Assembly: GCA_945956945.1 (NCBI GenBank)
Contig: CAMFJO010000010.1
Location: forward strand, 1-11,265
Length of the DNA: 11,265 bases
Direction of reading: 5' to 3'
From: an uncultured Legionellales bacterium
GTDB taxonomy: Bacteria > Pseudomonadota > Gammaproteobacteria > UBA1113
Made by a program: the position numbers and the translations under genes. Position 1 is the stretch's first letter; every line of letters begins with the position of its first letter. The notes beneath the pieces were generated by a model, which saw only the letters and a list, made by a program, of their open reading frames with translations, had not been told where the DNA came from and made no database searches. This document shows positions 6,196 through 11,265 of this stretch, piece after piece.

Positions 6196-7019
6196 TTTAT
6201 ACCAAAACGGTGCAGGATACCCTGTAAAATATCCAGGTTTTGAAACTGAATGCGCAAAGCACCCTTACCATTTTCATCATAATCGACCACAACGGGAGAA
6301 CCGACTTGTTCGGCAATGGTATTTTCTAAGTGGGCTATATTGGGATCTTTAGGGGGCGTTGCAGCTGCTTTAGACTTATCCTGTCGGATTAAACGCTCTA
6401 ATTGTCGTACGCTCAATTCATTGTCTATGCACTGACGCGCGAGCGCGTATTGTTCTTCCACAGCGACGCCTGCCAATAATTTGCCATGACCTTCACTTAA
6501 TAATCCATCGATTAAATACTGTTGTACGCGTTTGTCTAATTTCAATAAACGTAATAAATTACTGATGGCCGCACGTGATTTTCCGACTAAAGCGCCAATT
6601 TCATCGTGCGTGTAAACAAAGTCGTCTTGCAAGCGTGAATACGCTTTGGCTTCTTCAATTAAATTGAGATCGCTACGATTAACATTCTCCACGATGGCTG
6701 CTTGTAAAGCTTGTTCATCGCTGTATTCGCCGACTAAACAGCTAATAGAGCTTAACCCTGCTTGCTGGCAGGCACGCCAACGACGTTCACCGGCAATGAT
6801 TTCGTAACGATTGCCATTTAATGGTCTAACAACGATAGGTTGCAGCAGGCCGCCCATTTCTCGTATAGATTGTGCCAATTCAGCCAAAGCCTCTGCATCA
6901 AAATGATGGCGCGGCTGAAAGCGGCCACGCTGCAAGGCTTCTATGGGAATTTGTACTAAGGTAACTTTCTTAGCCATGGGGTTGAATGTGTCTGGATGCA
7001 AGTATTTGTTGAAAATCAA
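6180..7019 (-). CDS. parB: ParB/Spo0J-family partition protein without the ParA-binding N-terminus
   Basis: ParB proteins load at parS, switch with CTP into sliding DNA clamps and organise chromosome or plasmid partition. Seen (numbering from the upstream TTG): N-domain with VTLVQIPIEALQRGRFQPR (19-37); CTP/arginine motif GERRWRA (77-83); ENVNRSDLNLIEEAKAY (111-127); helix-turn-helix with THDEIGALVGKSRAAISNLL (137-156) and GLLSEGHGKLL (172-182); a charged linker; and a C-terminal dimerisation domain (about 226-275). The usual N-terminal motif KRGLGRGLDALL, which binds ParA, is missing, and no parA gene is nearby. The start is uncertain: TTG at 7019 has AGGG directly against it (too close), while ATG at 6977 (product MAKKVTL, 265 residues) gives the family-like start but has no visible Shine-Dalgarno. 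Convergent with dotF. It may act in chromosome segregation, as an orphan regulator, or come from a plasmid or integrative element. Confidence 0.9.
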   Translation of the reverse strand: MIFNKYLHPDTFNPMAKKVTLVQIPIEALQRGRFQPRHHFDAEALAELAQSIREMGGLLQPIVVRPLNGNRYEIIAGERRWRACQQAGLSSISCLVGEYSDEQALQAAIVENVNRSDLNLIEEAKAYSRLQDDFVYTHDEIGALVGKSRAAISNLLRLLKLDKRVQQYLIDGLLSEGHGKLLAGVAVEEQYALARQCIDNELSVRQLERLIRQDKSKAAATPPKDPNIAHLENTIAEQVGSPVVVDYDENGKGALRIQFQNLDILQGILHRFGIKGSDQ

Positions 7020-7066
7020 CCCTACCAGAACTTAAATGGAATGGGTAAAGAATAAGTGCTGTGGTG

Positions 7067-7095
7067 ATAGTACTCACAAAAGCCTCTACAAACAA
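7067..7095 (-). promoter_or_regulatory. parB: Candidate sigma-70 promoter of parB
   Basis: On the - strand, TTGTTT (7095-7090) and TACTAT (7072-7067) are 17 bases apart. This puts the transcript start near 7060, about 40 bases before the TTG start or 83 before the ATG. Both hexamers match 4 of 6 consensus bases. Confidence 0.4.
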
Positions 7096-7105
7096 TTTAT
7101 CTGAG

Positions 7106-7114
7106 GTTAATATT
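7106..7114. promoter_or_regulatory. PmrA half-site-like sequence between parB and fkbM
   Basis: GTTAATATT matches 8 of 9 bases of the PmrA half-site CTTAATATT (recalled from Legionella/Coxiella work). No second half-site in tandem is visible, which real PmrA sites usually have, so this is weak. Confidence 0.18.
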
Positions 7115-7211
7115 GGATAGAATTGTAGCATAATGATGAGATTAAGGGCAAGCTCTTTTTTTGAACATAACTTTCCCAGTTTTGTGCTAGCGGAATTTCC
7201 TTATTTATGGG

Positions 7212-7238
7212 TTGACAGGCACTTTCAATATATACAAT
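7212..7238 (+). promoter_or_regulatory. Candidate promoter of the leader ORF and fkbM
   Basis: A perfect TTGACA -35 (7212-7217) is followed by TACAAT (7233-7238) at a short 15-base spacing; AATAAT (7236-7241) gives 18 bases. The surroundings are very AT-rich. Either reading starts transcription around 7244-7248, just upstream of the AGGAG ribosome site at 7261. Confidence 0.5.
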
Positions 7239-7271
7239 AATAATTTTTATCGCAAATAATAGGAGATCGCG

Positions 7272-7313
7272 ATGACTGGGTTCTATGATATTAAACGGTA
7301 CATAATAATATGA
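7272..7313 (+). CDS. 13-codon leader ORF overlapping the fkbM start
   Basis: The peptide is MTGFYDIKRYIII. It starts with ATG 6 bases after a strong AGGAG (7261-7265), and its TGA stop (7311-7313) overlaps the ATG of the next gene (7310-7312) as ATGA. The methyltransferase ATG has no Shine-Dalgarno of its own, so its translation is probably coupled to this leader. A single-base deletion that split off a former N-terminus is the alternative: one extra base between the two starts would fuse the frames. Confidence 0.45.
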   Translation: MTGFYDIKRYIII

Positions 7314-8149
7314 AAAAATTTTATGGCCAATTTGAACCTCCCGTCGATCAATTTATTTTTGAGCGTTATTTCCCGAATAAGGAGATTAAAGGTACCTTTG
7401 TAGAATGTGGTGCATTTGATGGCCTTACAGAGTGTTCCTGCAAAGCATTTGAAGAATCTATGGGATGGAAGGGCTATAATATTGAGCCGGTCCCTTGGAT
7501 TTATGCTAATTTATGTCAGAATCGTCCTCTTTCAAGAAACTTAAATTTTGCTTTATCCAATACAGTTGGTGAAGCGACTTTTAATGCCGTTGATCACCCC
7601 ACATTTGGGAAGGATTGTACTAATGGCTCCTTGAGACACACACCAGCGCATGAGGCCTGGTTGCAAGAAGTGGGTTGCACTCTTGTAGAAGTGAGTGTAT
7701 CACTCTGTACCTGGATTGATTTTATTAACAAAGAAAATATAACCTACGTTGATCTTCTTGTTCTGGACGTTGAAGGACATGAATTAGCTGTTATTGAGGG
7801 AATGCATGGATGTACAGTATTACCCGATATTATCTGTATTGAAGTAGGGCATCTGTCTTTTGATGTTATACGGAGTGCTTTATCTAAGCTTAATTATATT
7901 TATGATATTTCGTCTCATGTAAATGCTTATTTTATAAAATCAGATAAGCTGCCTCTTTTTGCTTTACGACGACTTGATTATCTGCAGAAAAATAATCTGG
8001 AAACACTTCTTATTGAAAATAGAACGCTTCAACAGCACATCGACGTACTTGAAAATACACTCACCACCATCAAGTGTTCCAAAGGGTGGCGTATGGTAGA
8101 ATTTATGAGACGATTGCGGGCAGCAATGAAAAACGCGTTTCTAAATTAA
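7310..8149 (+). CDS. FkbM-family SAM-dependent methyltransferase with coiled-coil tail
   Basis: 279 residues. The FkbM family methylates hydroxyl groups of sugars and polyketides, and members are common in O-antigen and glycan loci. Seen: the N-terminal YGQFEPPVDQFIFERYFP; SAM motif FVECGAFDG (30-38); IEPVPWIY (58-65) after the second strand, whose Glu usually contacts the SAM ribose; and the hallmark LDVEGHELAVIEGM (152-165). After the domain, residues about 224-256 form a predicted coiled coil (NNLETLLIENRTLQQHIDVL), then CSKGWRMVEFMRRLRAAM. This resembles the S-x-S-W-R tail found at the ends of many polysaccharide glycosyltransferases, a feature known from glycan loci rather than a catalytic part. 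The gene and its flanks are more AT-rich than the dot genes, which suggests acquisition by transfer. Depends on the leader ORF for translation. Substrate unknown. Confidence 0.85.
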   Translation: MKKFYGQFEPPVDQFIFERYFPNKEIKGTFVECGAFDGLTECSCKAFEESMGWKGYNIEPVPWIYANLCQNRPLSRNLNFALSNTVGEATFNAVDHPTFGKDCTNGSLRHTPAHEAWLQEVGCTLVEVSVSLCTWIDFINKENITYVDLLVLDVEGHELAVIEGMHGCTVLPDIICIEVGHLSFDVIRSALSKLNYIYDISSHVNAYFIKSDKLPLFALRRLDYLQKNNLETLLIENRTLQQHIDVLENTLTTIKCSKGWRMVEFMRRLRAAMKNAFLN

Positions 8150-8445
8150 AGTACCTAACCGCTTTTAAGCCTAATTCCTAAGAGTATTACCTTCAGATTC
8201 CTTATAGAGAAGTTATATCCGCTTATAAATTGTCGATAAATTAAATTATCAGTGCTGTTATTTCATGCTTTCATCATCATCGATACAAAATAAGTCTAAT
8301 AAATCATACGGTTACATTAAAATCTCTATTTGAGCCATTTTTCTATAATTTCGGAATATAACTTCATTTCATCGGTTGTTCTCTTGTTACCCAGAGGTAT
8401 AATAGGTTATAATAGAACCAATTTAATTTGGGGTAGGAGTATAAA
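8150..8445. other. AT-rich intergenic region between fkbM and the ATP-grasp operon
   Basis: There is no credible coding frame on either strand and no clear terminator for fkbM (only a GCTTTTAAGC mini-palindrome near 8164). The last 70 bases hold the promoters of the next operon and a strong ribosome site, GGGGTAGGAG (8430-8439). Confidence 0.6.
8376..8413 (+). promoter_or_regulatory. Two interleaved sigma-70 promoters of the ATP-grasp operon
   Basis: TTGTTC (8376-8381) with TATAAT (8398-8403), 16-base spacing, is interleaved with TTGTTA (8384-8389) with TATAAT (8408-8413), 18-base spacing. Both -10 boxes are perfect. Transcription would start near 8410 and 8420, leaving a short leader of about 25-35 bases before the GTG start. 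Confidence 0.65.
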
Positions 8446-9417
8446 GTGAAAGTTTTAGTTACGTCGGCGGGCGCACTTCTAGGGCAAGGTATCATCCGTT
8501 CTCTACAAGCAAGTACTATTCCTGGTTTGCAAATTGTGGCCTGCGACCCTGACCCGCGTTCCCCTGGGCTGTATTGGAACACAGCGAGTCGTTTATTGCC
8601 ATTTGCTAAAGATCCACATTTTATTGATAAGTTTGCAGATCTTCTCAATGAAGAAAAGCCGGATGCTGTCTGTGTCGGAACCGATCCAGAACTATCATTG
8701 TTAGCGGCGAATCAACAGCAACTAGAAAGTACTTACGGTACCAAGATCATCGTGAGTAATCCAGAAGTAATTCGTATCGCAGATGATAAGTATCTAACGT
8801 ATCAATTTATGAAAGCGAATGGTTTTACGCCGCCAGATTCCCGATTACCGGAAGACGCTCAACAATTGGTAGATTTATATGGTTTTCCATTAGTGGTTAA
8901 ACCGCGTATCGGTGCGCGTGCTGTTGGATTTCACCTGGTTAAAAACCAAGAAGAACTTGAACGGGCATTAGCCGAAGTTCCTAATGCGGTAGTACAGGAA
9001 TGCGTAGCAACTAAAGATGATGAATATACTGCAGGTTCCTTGTATTTTGACGGGGAGTGTAAGGCGACCATTGTTATGCGTAGAGAATTACGTGATGGTA
9101 ACACTTTCAAAGCGTATGTAGATAGTTATTCAGATTTGAATAAGCAGGTACATGCTTTTTCTACCGCATTGAAGCCTTTTGGCCCAGCTAATTTTCAATT
9201 TCGGGTGGTGGATGGTATTGCCAAAGTTTTTGAGATTAATGGCCGTTTTTCAGGGACAACGCCGCTTCGTATGCGGGTTGGATTTAATGAATTAGATATG
9301 ACACTTAGATATCTATTTCTGGGAGAACCTATTGTACAACCTTCTGTTTCCAAGTGTACCATTATGCGACATTGGACTGAAACAGTTATTATGGATGAGG
9401 AGATAATCACGCGATGA
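8446..9417 (+). CDS. ATP-grasp ligase (carbamoyl-phosphate-synthase-like fold), GTG start
   Basis: 323 residues. ATP-grasp enzymes activate a carboxylate as acyl phosphate and couple it to an amine or thiol. Seen: a Rossmann-like pre-ATP-grasp domain (MKVLVTSAGALLGQGIIRSL, then DPDPRSPG and CVGTDPELSL); ATP-grasp lysines in ADDKYLT (K115) and LVVKPRIGARAVG (K152); the adenine-site Glu in VVQECV (E185); and the metal-binding end block GPANFQFR and FEINGRFSGTTPLR with E263 and N265. All expected catalytic positions are present, so it looks active. The start is GTG at 8446 with GGGGTAGGAG 6 bases upstream. The stop overlaps the next gene as ATGA, so translation is coupled. It resembles stand-alone CarB-like or PylC-like ligases of glycan and secondary-metabolite loci. 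Substrate unknown. Confidence 0.85.
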   Translation: MKVLVTSAGALLGQGIIRSLQASTIPGLQIVACDPDPRSPGLYWNTASRLLPFAKDPHFIDKFADLLNEEKPDAVCVGTDPELSLLAANQQQLESTYGTKIIVSNPEVIRIADDKYLTYQFMKANGFTPPDSRLPEDAQQLVDLYGFPLVVKPRIGARAVGFHLVKNQEELERALAEVPNAVVQECVATKDDEYTAGSLYFDGECKATIVMRRELRDGNTFKAYVDSYSDLNKQVHAFSTALKPFGPANFQFRVVDGIAKVFEINGRFSGTTPLRMRVGFNELDMTLRYLFLGEPIVQPSVSKCTIMRHWTETVIMDEEIITR

Positions 9418-10268
9418 GAATATCACTAACGGGTGCTACGGGTTTTGTAGGAAAAGTTATTAATCGGCAGTTGATGGAGCAGGGTCATGAAGTTATTTCT
9501 TGGGTGCGCAATCCTTCTCAAAAAAATGAGCGGGCTTTCGATTTAAATCACCCCAGCGCAATTAATTTAGAAGATACCGATGTTTTAATCCACAATGCAG
9601 CCTATTTACCTAAATCTTATGAAGATCCAGATGAGGCTGCTAACTGTTTAATGAGTAATGGTGTTGCTACACTCGAACTTTTACGTATCGCTGAAAGAGA
9701 AAATATTAAAAAGTTTGTTTATATTTCTTCAGGTACTATTTATGATCCTGCTATTTGGAGAGCCACTGAAGAGGATCGTATCTATCCTTCTATGCGTGCC
9801 GCGTACTATTTGACGAGCAAGATGGTGGGAGATATTTTTACCAGCCATTTTGGTTCCAAAATGCAAACGGTTATTTTACGTCCTTCTTCTATCTATGGCC
9901 CTAAGATGAAACCAAAAGGATTGGTGCCGCGTTTAACACAAAAATTACTGAACAACGAAACGATTACACAAGAGGATGTCGGTAATTATACGGTTGATTT
10001 GGTTCATGTTGAAGATGTCGCGTGGATGGCGGTCCAGGCGGCGACCAACCCTAAAATGTTGGGCGCTTTCAACGTGGGCGGAGGGATGGAAATTACAACG
10101 CCTACTGTAGCGCAAACTTTGGCGAAAATACTGCATAAGCCGATGATAACGGACTTTGCTGAAAGCAGTAATGGCCACGCTATCTTGGATATTCGTCGTG
10201 CTCAAGATTTTGGATATAAACCTATTGAGCTGGAAAAGGGATTGCATTCTTATATAGAGTCATTATGA
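9414..10268 (+). CDS. NAD-dependent epimerase/dehydratase (extended SDR)
   Basis: 284 residues, slightly short for UDP-sugar epimerases (about 310-340). Seen: the NAD-binding GATGFVG (7-13); the DVLIHNAAYLPKS strand-loop (56-68); catalytic Ser in YISSGTIYD (103-111); Tyr132 and Lys136 in YYLTSKMVGD (YxxxK); LRPSSIYGP (155-163), the nucleotide-sugar-side loop; and DLVHVEDVAWMA (195-206). The full Ser-Tyr-Lys triad points to an active oxidoreductase, epimerase or dehydratase, probably on a sugar nucleotide. It overlaps both neighbours by ATGA, which suggests a fixed stoichiometry with the ligase and the phosphoesterase. The exact reaction is unknown. Confidence 0.87.
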   Translation: MRISLTGATGFVGKVINRQLMEQGHEVISWVRNPSQKNERAFDLNHPSAINLEDTDVLIHNAAYLPKSYEDPDEAANCLMSNGVATLELLRIAERENIKKFVYISSGTIYDPAIWRATEEDRIYPSMRAAYYLTSKMVGDIFTSHFGSKMQTVILRPSSIYGPKMKPKGLVPRLTQKLLNNETITQEDVGNYTVDLVHVEDVAWMAVQAATNPKMLGAFNVGGGMEITTPTVAQTLAKILHKPMITDFAESSNGHAILDIRRAQDFGYKPIELEKGLHSYIESL

Positions 10269-11041
10269 TTGATTGGAATTTAGTTCCCGGTGAAGTGATT
10301 ACCGTTATTAGCGATCTGCATTCTAATGAAAAAGCACTTAAGGCTGCTTTATCGGCGGTTGAACACAAACGCAGTGATAAACTCATTATCTTGGGCGATA
10401 TTCTTACTTATGGTATAGATACTATTCCAGTCATGGAAATGGTACAAGATGCTATAGATGCAGGCGCTTTGTTGCTAATGGGCAATCATGATGAGATGTA
10501 TTTGGATCTTATAAAAGGACATGATGGGGTTCTTGCTAAAATTAGACAAGATTTACAAGAATCCATTCTTTATAATTTTGAACGAATGAACAAGAAACAA
10601 TTTGTGAGCTGGCCGTGGAGAAAGGAAATAGTTCAGGACAACATCTATTTTTCTCATGCTAATCCTTATGGAAACTGTTGGACGTATATTAAAAGTCACG
10701 AAGATTTCTTAAAAGCAGCCCATACAATTAAAGATAAAAAGTATTTGGCCGGTGTATTTGGTCATACGCATCGCCCCACGTGCTTTAGCCTTAAAAATGG
10801 TGTTTTGCCACAGATAGATGGGCTAGAAGAAGATGTCTTCATTATCAACCCGGGCTCTATTGGACAACCACGTAGTGTACCGCGTCAAGCCAGCTTATTA
10901 CGATTATCTTCATATGAAAATAGATTGTGGGCAGAGATAGAGCCAGTTCAATATGATATACAAGCGCATGCGGAAGATTTACGAAATTCTTCATTATCTC
11001 CACAAACTAAAGCCGTACTTATATCGTTTTTTGAAGAATAA
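10265..11041 (+). CDS. Calcineurin-like metallophosphoesterase
   Basis: 258 residues. All five metal-binding blocks of the family are present: ISDLHSN (D17, H19), LGDILTYG (D45), MGNHDEMYLD (N74, H75), FSHANP (H131) and FGHTHRP (H167, H169), followed by INPGSIGQPR, which is typical of YfcE/PrpE-like phosphodiesterases. It should hydrolyse a phosphomonoester or phosphodiester using two metal ions in the cytosol; no signal peptide is seen. The ATG overlaps the epimerase stop (ATGA), so it belongs to the same pathway. It could remove a phosphate from a sugar intermediate or cleave a nucleotide-linked product. The substrate is not decidable from sequence. Confidence 0.88.
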   Translation: MIDWNLVPGEVITVISDLHSNEKALKAALSAVEHKRSDKLIILGDILTYGIDTIPVMEMVQDAIDAGALLLMGNHDEMYLDLIKGHDGVLAKIRQDLQESILYNFERMNKKQFVSWPWRKEIVQDNIYFSHANPYGNCWTYIKSHEDFLKAAHTIKDKKYLAGVFGHTHRPTCFSLKNGVLPQIDGLEEDVFIINPGSIGQPRSVPRQASLLRLSSYENRLWAEIEPVQYDIQAHAEDLRNSSLSPQTKAVLISFFEE

Positions 11042-11081
11042 AGCTTGAAACTATTCTGATGAAATTTAGGGATGCAGATTT

Positions 11082-11265
11082 ATGCGGGACAATATCAAAA
11101 TTGATTTTGCGAATACCTTGCGCGGTTTTGCCGCTTTAGCGGTACTAATGTCGCACTATTATTATGTTTTTTGGCACGATAGACAAAGTGTTGGGGCATT
11201 TATTAATGCGCCAATATTGCCGGTTGACAGTTATATTACACCCCATTGGATTCTATGGTTAAATG
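11082..11265 (+). CDS. Acyltransferase-3 family membrane protein, 3' end beyond window
   Basis: Only 61 codons are visible, from ATG at 11082; the frame stays open to the window end. The N-terminus IDFANTLRGFAALAVLMSHY matches the family signature in the first membrane helix, D-x-L-R-G-x-A-A-L-x-V-x-x-x-H, including the Arg and the His believed to act in catalysis. These inner-membrane enzymes (OafA/NodX type) acetylate or acylate sugars of lipopolysaccharide, capsule or other glycans. AGGG (11068-11071) lies 10 bases upstream, and the two ATGs just before it are out of frame. It starts 40 bases after the phosphoesterase stop with no terminator between, so it is probably in the same operon. 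Confidence 0.8.
   Translation, partial: MRDNIKIDFANTLRGFAALAVLMSHYYYVFWHDRQSVGAFINAPILPVDSYITPHWILWLN

Noticed and set aside
7062..7076. Partial palindrome GTGATAGTACTCAC as a parS site next to parB
   Set aside because: It lacks the conserved CACGTG core of parS, and the pairing is only about 4 bases per arm. It overlaps the predicted parB -10 instead.
1..11265. tRNA, rRNA, CRISPR arrays, insertion sequences or integrase attachment sites
   Set aside because: I looked on both strands and saw no cloverleaf, repeat-spacer pattern, transposase or integrase frame, or paired terminal repeats with target duplication.

Overview
The window looks like a chromosomal segment of a Legionella/Coxiella-type gammaproteobacterium (order Legionellales). 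This is inferred from a gammaproteobacterial groEL and from three consecutive genes whose products carry the conserved blocks of the Dot/Icm (type IVB) secretion core complex: DotH/IcmK, DotG/IcmE and DotF/IcmG. The lower taxon cannot be decided from the sequence.

Layout. (1) 1-1640: the 3' ~95% of groEL on the + strand, its start cut off by the window edge, closed by a strong intrinsic terminator. (2) 1641-1966: no gene, but a compact candidate structured RNA (two hairpins plus a possible pseudoknot, 1744-1804) below a LetA-box-like palindrome. (3) 1970-2188: a small glycine-zipper lipoprotein. (4) 2189-2506: no gene, but a long inverted repeat and a possible promoter. (5) 2507-6127: a tight dotH-dotG-dotF operon (stop/start overlap, then a 13-base gap). 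(6) 6180-7019, - strand: a ParB-family protein converging on dotF, with one hairpin shared between the two gene ends. (7) 7020-7309: divergent promoter region ending in a 13-codon leader ORF that overlaps the next start. (8) 7310-8149: an AT-rich FkbM-type methyltransferase gene. (9) 8150-8445: no gene, with two interleaved sigma-70-like promoters at its end. (10) 8446-11265: an operon of ATP-grasp ligase, NAD-dependent epimerase/dehydratase, calcineurin-like phosphoesterase and the start of an acyltransferase-3 membrane protein. The first three overlap by ATGA.

How the genes fit together. DotH (outer membrane/periplasm), DotG (VirB10-like, spanning inner membrane to outer complex) and DotF (inner membrane) belong to one envelope-spanning channel. 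They are separated here from the genes that normally flank them (icmL/dotI before, icmC/dotE after), so the locus is fragmented. DotG lacks the long repeat domain of the Legionella protein, and all three proteins carry low-complexity Ala/Thr/Pro/Gln/Asn linkers. The right third is probably a surface-polysaccharide or secondary-metabolite modification island: a methyltransferase with a glycosyltransferase-like tail, an amide/peptide-forming ligase, a nucleotide-sugar epimerase-like enzyme, a phosphatase and an O-acyltransferase.

The items most worth a second look are the repeat-less DotG in an isolated core trio, the unassigned structured RNA at 1744-1804, the overlapping leader ORF before fkbM, the odd ATP-pocket-adjacent residues of GroEL, and the ATP-grasp/epimerase/phosphoesterase/acyltransferase operon.
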